64,000 bases of DNA from Bradyrhizobium sp. CCGUVB1N3 (GTDB taxonomy: Bacteria > Pseudomonadota > Alphaproteobacteria > Rhizobiales > Xanthobacteraceae): positions 6,885,501 to 6,949,500 of the forward strand of contig NZ_JANADR010000001.1 in the NCBI RefSeq assembly GCF_024199925.1, read 5' to 3'. Both the position numbers and the translations under genes were made by a program. The notes under the pieces are model-generated. The model made no database searches. It saw nothing but the letters and a program-made list of their open reading frames with translations, and was not told where the DNA came from. The stretch's first letter is position 1. The number at the start of each line of letters is the position of its first letter. Shown here one piece after another: positions 16,261 to 25,334 of this stretch.

Positions 16261-16869
16261 TCAGACATCAACCTGTTCCGCTATTGCCAAGGCGTCATCG
16301 ACCTCGATGCCGAGATACCTGACCGTGCTCTGGATAGCCCTGAGATTGCCCGTCCGCCGGTAGATCAGGGTAGCTTTCGTGCGTCGCAGTGAATGCGTCC
16401 CGAACAGCCTCGGGTCAAGCCCGACGCTTCCGATCCACTCCGATACGAGGCGCGCATATTGGCGGGTCGTCATGCTGGTGTTGGGACCACGACGACCCGT
16501 AAACAAGAACTCACCGGGCCTCTTGCTGGCGGCCTTTAGATAATCATCGATGGCTTGGCGGGTCTGCTCGCTCAATTCAAATCTGACGGGCCGCCCAGTT
16601 TTCTTTTGTCGAACGGTTGCACGGTCCGCCGTGTAACCGCAGGCAGCCACATCCTCGACCCGGATGGCAACGACATCACAACCGCGAAGCTTGCTGTCGA
16701 TCGCCAGATTGAACATGGCAAGGTCACGCGTTCGGCCCTCAACCATTAGCCGCGTTCTGATGGACCAGACGTGTTTTGGCCGCAGCGGTGGCTTCGCGCC
16801 GATCAGCTTGCCCTTGTTCCAGGGCGTGCGGGTTGGGCTTTTCAACAGGCAGGCTTCGTTGTCTGACAT
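16261..16869 (-). CDS. Tyrosine recombinase (phage integrase family) with missing catalytic segment
   Basis: 202 residues, the length of the short integrase subfamily. N-terminal TPWNKGKLIGAKPPLRPKHV and RLMVEGRTRDLAMFNLAIDS precede the first catalytic Arg (SKLRGCD). The HxxR box is present (GTHSLRRTKA). Between NLRAIQ and STVRYLGIEVDDAL the usual block containing LGHTK-type residues (second His) is absent, while the Tyr of VRYLG is kept. The frame is intact, so this is an in-frame loss of about 8-9 residues that should cripple strand cleavage. Whether it once served a mobile element here is open. Confidence 0.85.
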   Translation of the reverse strand: MSDNEACLLKSPTRTPWNKGKLIGAKPPLRPKHVWSIRTRLMVEGRTRDLAMFNLAIDSKLRGCDVVAIRVEDVAACGYTADRATVRQKKTGRPVRFELSEQTRQAIDDYLKAASKRPGEFLFTGRRGPNTSMTTRQYARLVSEWIGSVGLDPRLFGTHSLRRTKATLIYRRTGNLRAIQSTVRYLGIEVDDALAIAEQVDV

Positions 16870-16991
16870 GGTCGTACTCCTCTGTTACTGAGGATGACCA
16901 TCATGCGCGGCTGATAGTCTGCTTTCCGGTCTTTCCGGTGGCAGATTTCGAAGATGGCGACCATCCCTCACCTTTGGCGAGGGGCCGCGGG

Positions 16992-17405
16992 TCAGGCTCG
17001 CACGCCAAAAATGATGTGCACGATGCGTTTGATTTCACTGAAACGCTTCGCGTTGAGGTCGAAGGTGACTTCGACGTATTTGTGATCCTTCCTGACGATC
17101 TCGAACGCGAGGCGTGTGGGTGTGAAGTCAATGAGCCGCAGGCGGTAGTGGCCGGTGTAGGTATCGTGATCGAGGGTCTCGATGTAGCAGACGCCGCCAT
17201 CATCATCCTCGAACTGACGCTGAACGAGAAGATAGGGCTGATCGGGGGGCGACAAATCCAGGTCATCGTCGCTGGGGTCCTCGTTATCGAACGAGACCTG
17301 GAAATATTCACCGCCGGCCTCTCCGATGGACACATGTTTGGCATGGAGTCTCACTGGCGGTGGCCTTGCTTCAGTGACTTCCTTCGTCCGTATCTTGACC
17401 CCCAT
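16992..17405 (-). CDS. Conserved-looking hypothetical protein
   Basis: 137 residues from ATG 17405 (MGVKIRTKEVTEARPPPVRL); a longer frame to 17462 lacks a ribosome site. Beta-rich core: KHVSIGEAGGEYFQVSFDN, YLLVQRQFEDDDGGVCYIET, GHYRLRLIDFTPTRLAFEIV, KYVEVTFDLNAKRFSEIKRI. An acidic loop (NEDPSDDDLDLSPPD) lies between strands. No family recognised. It lies upstream of, and in the same direction as, the integrase. Confidence 0.7.
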   Translation of the reverse strand: MGVKIRTKEVTEARPPPVRLHAKHVSIGEAGGEYFQVSFDNEDPSDDDLDLSPPDQPYLLVQRQFEDDDGGVCYIETLDHDTYTGHYRLRLIDFTPTRLAFEIVRKDHKYVEVTFDLNAKRFSEIKRIVHIIFGVRA

Positions 17406-17708
17406 TGCCAGAAGGGCCACCTCAAGGCAACGGCCTCGCACGCATCCCGTAAGCCCGTTCACATTCCGCGTCGCCGAGCCTGCCTTTCCGTCCGGCCGAC
17501 ATTGGAGTGGAGCGAAGCCGGGCCGTCACTGCCATTACGTTCCGGCTAGCGTGACTTGCGCAATCAGCTTCGGATCGTCGCTGTTGCCGGTCCGGTCGAC
17601 TCGCAGCGACACCGGCCGGCACGGCGAAATCATGTCAGCTTTCAGACGGTTGCGGTCATCCGAGAGGGATCACGGCGCCTGGGTCGGTCGCTCATGACCC
17701 ATAGCGGA

Positions 17709-18377
17709 GTGCGCCAGGAAAGCTGGCAAAGAATAGGAGGTGAAAGTCCCCCATGGGGTAAGGACTAGCCATCCGCCCCGACCCCGAGTGATGCGCGGCG
17801 TCCCGCGAGGGCCGACGTGAAGCGTTCACAGGGGAGACCACGGGCCAAGTATTGAGCTGCGAAACGGGTCTAATTCCGAGGTGCCGATCTCGTTCCGTTG
17901 AAGAGAAGGCAACATCGTCCCATGGCGTAATGGCTTGCATGGGAAGAACCTCGCGCAGTCGGAGACCTTGTGCACGTGGAGAAGTTCTTTGCACGGAACC
18001 TGGGAGGTCTCATCCATACCCGGACTCGTGTGCCGGGTCGGCTCGGGAAGGCGACAAGCCGCACGCCGAGCATGTACGTGGATGAGAAGTCGGATGAGGC
18101 CATAGTACCTGTGAAGCGACTGAACAAGGGGAGGCAACTCTCGGCGGAAGTCGTGGAGGGAAGGGCCTCACCCAAGGGGAGCAGCCGTTAGGCGGCCGCG
18201 GTTCGGACACTGAGCCGAAATGCCGCGTCGATCCGAATGATGGCTGTGCGGCGGGCGACGAGCGTGACTAAATCGTTCATCGCACGACGTCTGACCCGAG
18301 GGAGGAGCCCGGTGCGTTAGCAGCGCCCGCCGGGATCTGTGCGGGGGGCGAGGAGAAATCCTCGTCCCTACCGCGAC
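17709..18377 (+). ncRNA. Group II intron RNA, mostly ORF-less (degenerate)
   Basis: The 5' end at 17709 reads GTGCGCCAGG, fitting the GUGYG group II consensus. A typical 34-nt domain V lies at 18305-18338 (starts GAGCCCGGTGCG, catalytic AGC at 18306-18308), followed by a domain VI hairpin (GGGGCGAGGAGAAATCCTCG) with a TAC stretch for the branch adenosine; the 3' end is about 18377 (...GCGAC). Total about 670 nt, against 1.9-2.5 kb for introns with a full protein. It retains ribozyme ends but only the start of its protein gene. It could splice only with a protein supplied in trans. It sits 80 bases upstream of the histidine kinase gene. Confidence 0.85.
18072..18290 (+). pseudogene. Remnant of group II intron-encoded protein (N-terminus)
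   Basis: From ATG 18072: MYVDEKSDEAIVPVKRLNKG, then SAEVVEGRASPKG, the N-terminal leader typical of bacterial intron-encoded reverse transcriptases. A TAG at 18189-18191 interrupts the frame; beyond it the same frame still reads AAAVRTLSRNAASIRMMAVR. All reverse-transcriptase blocks and the maturase domain are missing: the frame passes into domain IV/V within 120 bases. So both a nonsense mutation and a large internal deletion are present. Confidence 0.75.
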
Positions 18378-18457
18378 CTTATTACCCTGGACGAATGGAG
18401 CGGTGAGTCCTATTCTGCGCGAAATTGTACCTCGCGTTTTGACAGCGGGGTTACTTC

Positions 18458-21400
18458 ATGATCGGCGTTGATCCCACAAGCCCAGCATGGCTCGCTGGTG
18501 GCGGCGAGATGGGCGCTCGGATGCGCGCCAAGGATTGGTCTGCATCACCACTTGGGCATCCGGAGACATGGTCGCAAAGCGTCAAAACGGCGGTCAGCAT
18601 ATGTCTCAACGCGCGCGTTCCGATCGCGCTCTGGCTCGGTCCTGAGCTGAGGCTGATCTACAACGACACTTACATTCCCTTTCTCGGCGAGACGAAGCAT
18701 CCGGCAATGCTCGGCGCACCCGGACGCGAGGCATGGGGTGAGATCTGGGCGGCGATCGAGCCGATGCATGACGAGGTGGCGGCTGGAAGAGCGACCTCGG
18801 TCGAAGACGTGCAGCTGTTTTTCACCCGGAGGCTGCCGCGCGAGGAGGTCTATGTCAGCTGGGGCTACAGCCCAATCCTAGCGGCGGACGGCGTGACGAT
18901 CGAGGGCACCTTCGATGCCTGCACCGAGACGACCGCGAAGGTCGTTGGCAAGCGGCGGCTCGCGACATTACGCGATCTCGGCGCCCGTTCGACAGAACAG
19001 CGGAGTGCCGAGGTCGCTTGCCGGGATGCGGCCGAGGTTCTGCGCGCCAATCCGCTGGATATTCCATTTGCGGCAATCTACCTGCTCGACGAAGAGGGAA
19101 TGAGCGCGCGCCGCGTCGCCGGGACGCGATTGGATAATGGTTCGGCAGTCTTCCCCGAGAGCCATCCGGTCATCCACGGCAGCCTCGTGAGCGAGCCCTG
19201 GCCGCTGAGCCGAGTCGCGGAGACCAGCCGGTCGTGCCAAATATCCGATCTTCCCGGCACTGTCGGTGTCTTCCCCGCCGATCCATGGCCGGATCCGGTC
19301 GAGACTGCCTTTGTGCTTCCGCTGGCTGCACCGACCCAGCCGCGACCCGCTGGCTTCCTGATCGCCGGTGTGAGCCCGCGCCGCATCCTCGACCCCGACT
19401 ACTACACCTTCCTCGATCTCGTTGCAGGCCATATCGCCACGAGCATTGCGGATGCGCGTGCTTTCGAAGCGGAACGCAAGCGCGCCGAGGCGCTGGCCGA
19501 GATCGATCGTGCCAAGACAACTTTCTTCTCCAACGTCAGCCACGAGTTCCGTACCCCGCTGACACTCATGATGAATCCGATTGAAGAAATCTTGGCAGAA
19601 CCTCCTTCCCGGCTTGTATCTGAGCATCGCTCGCTTCTACATGTCGCTCACCGCAACTCTCTGCGCTTACTCAGGCTGGTTAATACCCTGCTTGATTTTT
19701 CCCGAGTAGAGGCCGGACGTATCCAGTCGAATTATGAACCGGTCGACCTTGCCGCGCTCACAGCAGACCTCGCCTCAAATTTCCGCTCGGCATGCGAACG
19801 AGCGGGCGTGGCTCTGGACGTGCGCTGTCTTTCATTCGGACAGCCCGTCTATGTCGATCGCGACATGTGGGAAAAAGTCGTTCTCAATCTCATCTCCAAT
19901 GCATTCAAATTCACGTGGGATGGCCGGATCGAGGTCGCGGTCCACGCCGATGGTACCGACGCAGTGCTCGTTGTGAAAGACAGCGGTGTCGGCATTCCCG
20001 AAGCGGAGTTGCCGCGCGTGTTCGAACGATTCCATCGCGTCGAAGGTCAGCGCGGCCGCACTCACGAGGGCACCGGAATCGGTCTCGCGCTCGTGCAGGA
20101 ACTGGTGCGCTTGCACTGCGGCGAGATTCGGGTCGAAAGCAAGGCGGGACTTGGTACGACCTTCATCGTGACGATACCATTCGGTCGAGATCATCTTCCC
20201 GCCGATCGTGTCCAGGGTTCACGTCCGCTCGCTTCGACGGCCATCGGCGCCGACGCCTTCGTCGAAGAAGCATTGCGCTGGCTGCCATCAGCTCAAGCGT
20301 CCGACATTTCCGAAACCATGGTCGACGACCTCGGTTCCCAAACGGACGTGGTCCCTGCCGAAGGTCAACGGTCGCGCGTGCTGATCGTGGATGACAATGC
20401 CGACATGCGCGAACATCTCATTCGACTGCTGGCAAAGTGGTGGGACGTCGAAGCCGCGAGCGACGGATTGGCCGCGCTCGAGGCCGCAAGGCAAAACATA
20501 CCCGATCTCGTACTGGCCGACGTTATGATGCCGCGCCTCGACGGGATCGGCCTTCTAACCGCCCTGCGGTCCGACCCCAAACTGTCCGACATCCCAGTGA
20601 TCCTTCTGTCGGCCCGGGCCGGAGAGGAGGCGCGGATCGAAGGACTGAACGTTGGTGCCGACGATTATCTCGTCAAGCCGTTCTCCGCCCGCGAGTTGGT
20701 CGCAAGGGTGCGGTCACACCTTTCGATGTCCCGGCGACTTCATGAAAGCGAATCTCGGCTCCAAGCTGCCGTCGACCTCGTGAAGCTTGGCCGTTACACT
20801 TGGAATCCGCAAACGAACGAGTTGCAGTGGGACGACACACTGAGGGCCATGTGGGGTCTGCCAGCAGGCGCACCGGTCGATTACGATGTGTGGCGGTCCT
20901 GCGTGCATCCGGACGATCTTGCGCGCGTTGATGCCGTCGTCCAGCAATGCGCCGACCCACGCGGCGACGGGGTTTACGATATCGAGTACCGGGTGATTGG
21001 AAAGATCGACGGCGTCGAACGCTGGATCGCGACCCGGGGGCGGACCAACTTCAAGAATGACGTGCCGGTTTCGTTTTACGGGGTGGCGCTGGATGTCACC
21101 GACTGCAAACGTATCGAGAAAGCGCTCGAGCGCCGCGTTGAGGCTCGGACGCGCCAACTGGAAGAAGCCAACAGGAAGCTGCGCTCCTCGATCGAGCAGC
21201 GGGAGATCGCGGAAGCCGAGGTCCAGCAATTGCAGCGGCTCGACGCGATCGGGCAGATCACTTCAGGGGTCGCGCATGATTTCAATAATCTTCTGACCGT
21301 GGTGCTGACAAATGCGCGCTTATTGTCACGAAATCTCCGTAACATCAGCGATCAAGAGGGTGCGGAACTGATTCGGACGGCAGCTGAACACGGCGTGAAC

Positions 21401-22342
21401 CTCACGAAGCAACTTCTTGCCTTCTCGCGCAAGCAACGGCTCGAGCCTCAGGAGGTCGACCTCAACGCCAAGATCGTTGGAATGAACGATCTTCTCAGGG
21501 CCACGTTGAGAGGGACAATACAGCTACGGACTGTGCCGGCCACAAATCTGTGGCCTGCCTTGGTCGATCCGACCCAGCTCGAATTGGTCATCCTCAACTT
21601 GGCCATCAATGCCAGAGATGCCATGCCATCAGGGGGAGTCTTAACCCTCGAAACGTTTAACGCCGTGATGGACACTGTTGCGCTGAGCCCGGCCGGACCA
21701 CGTCAAGGATCGTACGTGGGCGTTTCTGTACACGATACCGGGGTCGGTATTCCTGACGACGTGCTTCCCCGAGTGTTCGAACCATTTTTCACCACCAAGG
21801 AACCAGGAAGAGGCTCCGGCCTCGGACTGGCGCAAGTCTTTGGTTTTGCCAAGCAATCGGGAGGAGGCGTGGAAATCAAGTCGCGCGTTGGGGAGGGTAC
21901 CTTGGTCAAGGTCTTCTTGCCTCGTGCCGACAGGTTGCCGAGCGACCGCGAACTGGCGGATGTCGATCAGGGTTCCAAGCCCGAAGAAGCAAGGCTGACC
22001 ATCCTCGTCGTCGACGACGATCGTACCGTCCTCAGGAGCACAGGCAGAATGCTCGACAGCCTCGGATATCTGGCGGTTCCAACCGCGAGTGGACGGGAAG
22101 CGCTTCGGTTGCTTGAGAGCGAACCCAAAGTTGATCTCGTTCTCGCAGACTTTGCCATGCCTGAAATGACAGGCGTTGAGCTGGCGAAAACGATCCAAAG
22201 CACGCATCCGGCCTTGCCGGTCATCCTCATCACAGGCTACGGCAGTCACGAGGAACTAAAGGATTTAGGCGAAGCGCGAATACTTCAGAAGCCCTATACC
22301 GAAGGCGAATTGATGGGAAAGATTACAGAGGCATTGAACTAA
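18458..22342 (+). CDS. Double hybrid sensor histidine kinase (PAS-GAF-HK-REC-PAS-HK-REC)
   Basis: 1294 residues, no membrane segment, so a cytosolic sensor. Order: PAS-like input (about 25-165), GAF-like (about 175-335), kinase 1 with H-box SHEFRTPL (H362), N-box LISNAFKF and GTGIGLAL; receiver 1 with D688 (VLADVMMPRLDG) and K740; PAS (about 765-885, PDDLARVD, FYGVALDVTD); coiled coil; kinase 2 with H-box GVAHDFNNLL (H940), N-box LNLAINARDAM and GSGLGLA; receiver 2 with D1231 (VLADFAMPEMTG) and K1278. All phosphoacceptors are intact. No response-regulator gene or HPt domain adjoins it, so the output is unknown. Ends 32 bases before repeat copy 2. Confidence 0.93.
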   Translation: MIGVDPTSPAWLAGGGEMGARMRAKDWSASPLGHPETWSQSVKTAVSICLNARVPIALWLGPELRLIYNDTYIPFLGETKHPAMLGAPGREAWGEIWAAIEPMHDEVAAGRATSVEDVQLFFTRRLPREEVYVSWGYSPILAADGVTIEGTFDACTETTAKVVGKRRLATLRDLGARSTEQRSAEVACRDAAEVLRANPLDIPFAAIYLLDEEGMSARRVAGTRLDNGSAVFPESHPVIHGSLVSEPWPLSRVAETSRSCQISDLPGTVGVFPADPWPDPVETAFVLPLAAPTQPRPAGFLIAGVSPRRILDPDYYTFLDLVAGHIATSIADARAFEAERKRAEALAEIDRAKTTFFSNVSHEFRTPLTLMMNPIEEILAEPPSRLVSEHRSLLHVAHRNSLRLLRLVNTLLDFSRVEAGRIQSNYEPVDLAALTADLASNFRSACERAGVALDVRCLSFGQPVYVDRDMWEKVVLNLISNAFKFTWDGRIEVAVHADGTDAVLVVKDSGVGIPEAELPRVFERFHRVEGQRGRTHEGTGIGLALVQELVRLHCGEIRVESKAGLGTTFIVTIPFGRDHLPADRVQGSRPLASTAIGADAFVEEALRWLPSAQASDISETMVDDLGSQTDVVPAEGQRSRVLIVDDNADMREHLIRLLAKWWDVEAASDGLAALEAARQNIPDLVLADVMMPRLDGIGLLTALRSDPKLSDIPVILLSARAGEEARIEGLNVGADDYLVKPFSARELVARVRSHLSMSRRLHESESRLQAAVDLVKLGRYTWNPQTNELQWDDTLRAMWGLPAGAPVDYDVWRSCVHPDDLARVDAVVQQCADPRGDGVYDIEYRVIGKIDGVERWIATRGRTNFKNDVPVSFYGVALDVTDCKRIEKALERRVEARTRQLEEANRKLRSSIEQREIAEAEVQQLQRLDAIGQITSGVAHDFNNLLTVVLTNARLLSRNLRNISDQEGAELIRTAAEHGVNLTKQLLAFSRKQRLEPQEVDLNAKIVGMNDLLRATLRGTIQLRTVPATNLWPALVDPTQLELVILNLAINARDAMPSGGVLTLETFNAVMDTVALSPAGPRQGSYVGVSVHDTGVGIPDDVLPRVFEPFFTTKEPGRGSGLGLAQVFGFAKQSGGGVEIKSRVGEGTLVKVFLPRADRLPSDRELADVDQGSKPEEARLTILVVDDDRTVLRSTGRMLDSLGYLAVPTASGREALRLLESEPKVDLVLADFAMPEMTGVELAKTIQSTHPALPVILITGYGSHEELKDLGEARILQKPYTEGELMGKITEALN

Positions 22343-22374
22343 GCGACCCATACCGACGTTTTGATTTCCGCTGT

Positions 22375-23034
22375 TGTGTTGGTTTTTGGACGCCGGCAAT
22401 AACGAGACGTTCCGCACGCTCAACAGGCCGGCGTCCAAAAAGCGCCAAGGCACGAAGTCGCGGGAAGTTGGGCACCGGCTGGGCAGCGAGCGCTACGAGA
22501 ATTTAATGCCGGCGCCGCTCGCGATGGTAAGCGCGAAGTACAGCAACGGACGGCGTGTGAATTGATCGACGGGTATTGCTTCGACAGGCGGCAACCCGGC
22601 AGAACGCTTCCACAACTTCTGCGTTTCGGCATGAGTGTTGCAAAAGAGTACTTTTAATGTTCTCGGCATGTGTAATTTCAAATAGTTGCGCGTGGCAGAA
22701 ATGGCACATCCGACAACCACTGCGCGATTAATCGGTCGATCGATGTCCAGCGGCATGGCCTGAATCAATTTCTTGCGAGCCAAAATATCGACGGCACATT
22801 CAAGCAAACTGGTTGGCGCTTTCGTCAAGGCAATTTTTATCATTGCATTATCGGTGTGGCCGACGATGTGGCTGGCCGCATGAGGATACGAGCCACGCGA
22901 TCATGTGTTGCACGCCAACAGTACGCTGGTTGATCGTGTTGACCTGGCACCCCGCTAGCACTGTCCTCTCAACCGGCTACCGGCCTCTCGGCTCTTGCCC
23001 CCGCGCAGCGGGCTGGAGCGCAGCGACTTCGTGC
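22375..23034. repeat. 660-bp direct repeat, copy 2
   Basis: Second copy of the 12789-13448 repeat, same orientation, with the same 15-base inverted repeat at its left end (22383-22397 with 22427-22441). The sequence leaves the repeat at 23035, where the dispersed intergenic repeat (GGCCCTTCGGGTCATTTCGT) begins. Confidence 0.9.
22493..22843 (-). CDS. Possible hypothetical protein inside repeat copy 2
   Basis: Counterpart of the 116-residue frame at 12907-13257, differing at two residues (DILARKKLIQAMP here, DIFARKKLIHAMP there). Both differences are replacements, with no silent change favouring selection on protein. Low support. Confidence 0.3.
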   Translation of the reverse strand: MIKIALTKAPTSLLECAVDILARKKLIQAMPLDIDRPINRAVVVGCAISATRNYLKLHMPRTLKVLFCNTHAETQKLWKRSAGLPPVEAIPVDQFTRRPLLYFALTIASGAGIKFS

Positions 23035-23312
23035 TGTGGCCCTTCGGGTCATTTCGTTGCCATGCAGTAAGCTGGTCGGTTTCGGGGAAGAGCAGACATC
23101 GAAGGGCAGCCGAAACCCGGAGAGCCGGTCGAGAATGACCCATCTCGGACATCTCACAAAAAGACATCTTCTCGCCCGGGTCGCGTCGGTGCGGGTGCCA
23201 CCTGAGCCTTGCTGATCCAACGGCAGGCAGGGAAGCGTGTGTGCCCGCTCCCTGCAACCGTGCGACCGGTCGACCCGCAAAGGCGAGCACACGTTTCCAA
23301 CTGTGCCGCGCT
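23035..23312. repeat. Intergenic repeat remnant
   Basis: No gene. 23035-23150 shares phrases with 11450-11560 and with 10215-10345 (GGCCCTTCGGGTCATTTC, GAGAATGACC). The remainder up to the permease stop shows nothing recognisable. Confidence 0.4.
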
Positions 23313-24347
23313 CTACGGCAAGCGAATCGGAGGCAAAACTGCAAAGGCGAGCATCGCGATAGCAAGGATCGCCACAACGTAACCGAGATCGATGTTAAGC
23401 CGAGCAAGCGGGTCGTAGGGAGGTTCGGTCGTGTCCGAAGCGATGCGATTATCCGGCCCACTCGGAGCGCCAGGCGTAAGCAAAGTTCTTTCCAATCGCC
23501 TTGAGGCCGCCCTCCGCGTGAAAAACATGTACAGCAAATAGCCGTCGATCAACAATGTGAGGACCAGGACGACGTAGGCCCAGGGGCTTTGCACCAAATT
23601 CAGCTCGATCAATACCCGGGAGAAGCCAAATCCCACGACCCACGCATCAAAGCTCATGCATATCCGACGAAACGTCTCCGCATCCAGATGGCGGATGACA
23701 TAGGCGCCGAGCGGTACCCCAACCGCAACGCAGGGAACAAGCACCCATAAGATGTTCCCGCTTTCCGCCGTAAACAGGCCAAGCTGATAATAGACGATGG
23801 CGGTCACGCTCGATTCGGCCACGCGAACCAATGCGAGACCGGCCCGGAACTCGGTTTTGACCAGACCTTGGTTGTTGAACAGCATCGCCAGCGGCGGTCC
23901 CGAGATGGTGGTGACCGAATAGAGGATGCCCAACGCCGTTCCAAAGGGAAGACCGACCCACCATGTCTGCCGAATTGGTCTCCGAAATCCAGCTGCCTGA
24001 ATCAGTATGAGGGGCAGAATGAGGGCGTAGGTGGCGAGTTTGATCCAGCCTGGCTGAACCGTCGCGAGAACCAAGGCTCCGATTCCGATGCCGGGCAGGA
24101 GCCCGGCGACGATTGGAAACACCCTCTTCCATACAGCTGCAACGCCGTTCAGATTGATAAAGAGAACGTAGAAGTTGGTGGCCACCTCGACCAGGACGAC
24201 GGCGGGATTCAGGATGCGGTTTGCATAGAAAACGAGAGCCACCGGCACGGTGAGCGAGGAAAACCCATAGCCGAGCGCGCCGTTTACGAAGGCTGCAAGA
24301 AAAGCGATGCCAGCGAGAACGATCACCGCAGTATCAAGAGGAGGCAT
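23313..24347 (-). CDS. TauE/SafE-type sulfite exporter family permease (TSUP)
   Basis: 344 residues from ATG 24347, which has a ribosome site (GGAG nine bases upstream); an upstream ATG at 24371 is the alternative. Multi-pass inner-membrane protein with about eight to nine hydrophobic helices. Family signature at the N-terminal half: FVNGALGYGFSSLTVP with the paired repeat ISGPPLAMLFNNQGL in the second half. TSUP proteins export sulfite, sulfoacetate or other small organosulfur anions; substrate not determinable. Monocistronic. A soluble loop with low complexity (TPGAPSGPDNRIASD) precedes the last helix. Confidence 0.85.
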   Translation of the reverse strand: MPPLDTAVIVLAGIAFLAAFVNGALGYGFSSLTVPVALVFYANRILNPAVVLVEVATNFYVLFINLNGVAAVWKRVFPIVAGLLPGIGIGALVLATVQPGWIKLATYALILPLILIQAAGFRRPIRQTWWVGLPFGTALGILYSVTTISGPPLAMLFNNQGLVKTEFRAGLALVRVAESSVTAIVYYQLGLFTAESGNILWVLVPCVAVGVPLGAYVIRHLDAETFRRICMSFDAWVVGFGFSRVLIELNLVQSPWAYVVLVLTLLIDGYLLYMFFTRRAASRRLERTLLTPGAPSGPDNRIASDTTEPPYDPLARLNIDLGYVVAILAIAMLAFAVLPPIRLP

Positions 24348-24858
24348 CGTTGGCTTCTCCAATACCGGCAAATGGTCCTTATCCTACCACTCCTAACGTT
24401 CGGCGTGCAGTTAGAACTCGGCGAGGCCGAGCCCGGCCCGCAATGTTTAGAGCCGCCTCGGTTGGCGGCCTCTTTCGTCTCGAATGTCACCTGTTGGCCC
24501 GATGGCGAAGTTCGGCTTGACTCCGAAATTGTCTGCTGATCGAAACAGACTGGAAGTGGGTAGGGCGCCTGTCAAACTGGCGCTCTTGACCCAACTCGGA
24601 CATTCCTTGGAACAGCCACACCATCATACTTCTGCTTAACACTTGAGCTTGCGGAAACCGAAAGTTGACGCTTCCATGAACTAGCGGGTCTTTGGCGTGA
24701 CACCTAGACTCCTCCAAGACTAGCCTCACGCCATCCACCGCAACGGGCCCCCGTCGGATGCAGCGCACTCGGCGGGGGTTTTTTGGTCAAATACGGCAAT
24801 GCGCAACGGACGTGCAGCCGGACTCTGACAGGAACGCTGCTCGCCGGATGGACTGTGG
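24348..24858. other. Intergenic region with repeats and a terminator
   Basis: No convincing gene. 24448-24500 is a diverged copy of 25335-25395 (GGCGGCCTC and AATGTCACCTGTTGGCCC compare with GACGGCCTC and AATGTCGCCTTTTGGCCC). A strong terminator lies at 24748-24784. The region marks the right edge of the bacterial block. Confidence 0.5.
24748..24784 (+). terminator. Rho-independent terminator
   Basis: Nine-base-pair stem with CCCCCG (24748-24753) pairing with CGGGGG (24773-24778), then six T residues (24779-24784). It points rightward but no rightward gene lies directly upstream, so its gene may have been lost. Confidence 0.7.
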
Positions 24859-25056
24859 ATGACCTGCCCGCGTTGCTATGACACACGTTTTGTCTGCGAG
24901 GCCCATCCCGAACGGCCTTGGGAAGGAGGTCCGCGCGCATGCGGTTGTGGCGCGCCCGGTGAGCCCTGTCCGGTCTGCAATCACCCAGATGCTGATGCCG
25001 TTCCGAAAATGCCGGAGGGGTCCGTGGTCGACAACAAGAATGAGGACAGGGAATAG
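24859..25056 (+). CDS. Small cysteine-rich (zinc-ribbon-like) protein
   Basis: 65 residues. Six of the seven cysteines fall in CxxC-like or CxC pairs (MTCPRCYD, ACGCGAPGEPCPVCNHPD), the arrangement of a small metal-binding ribbon; a His (CEAHPERPWEG) may also bind metal. The pattern CEAHP.RPWEG...CGCG.PG.PCP.CN is familiar from short uncharacterised Bradyrhizobium proteins. No SD is obvious. Function unknown. Confidence 0.65.
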   Translation: MTCPRCYDTRFVCEAHPERPWEGGPRACGCGAPGEPCPVCNHPDADAVPKMPEGSVVDNKNEDRE

Positions 25057-25120
25057 AACAATGCACTAAGGACCGCCGTTGTAAGCCGTCCATCAGGTCG
25101 ACACTCCAATCTGTCGAAGC

Positions 25121-25333
25121 ATGGCAATAGAGCAAGACTTTTACATAGTCACCTTCGACACGGACCGAGGCCCCTTCGCATGGCGCTGGGAGCTAAGGCG
25201 ACGCAGTAGCCCCATGGGAGTGAGGATTGGCGCAGGCGGATACCAGTCTCAGACAGCAGCAGAGTTCGCTGGGCAGCGGGCTCTAGATGATTTCCTGAAG
25301 GCACTCGCCAGAGAAGAAAAACGGAGACGATAG
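25121..25333 (+). CDS. Small hypothetical protein
   Basis: 70 residues: FYIVTFDTDRGPFAWRWELR, SPMGVRIGAGGYQSQTAAEF and a C-terminal helix ALDDFLKALAREEKRRR. An antiparallel sheet plus helix is suggested, as in small DUF-type proteins of rhizobia. Free-standing, no operon partner. Confidence 0.5.
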   Translation: MAIEQDFYIVTFDTDRGPFAWRWELRRRSSPMGVRIGAGGYQSQTAAEFAGQRALDDFLKALAREEKRRR

Positions 25334-25334
25334 A

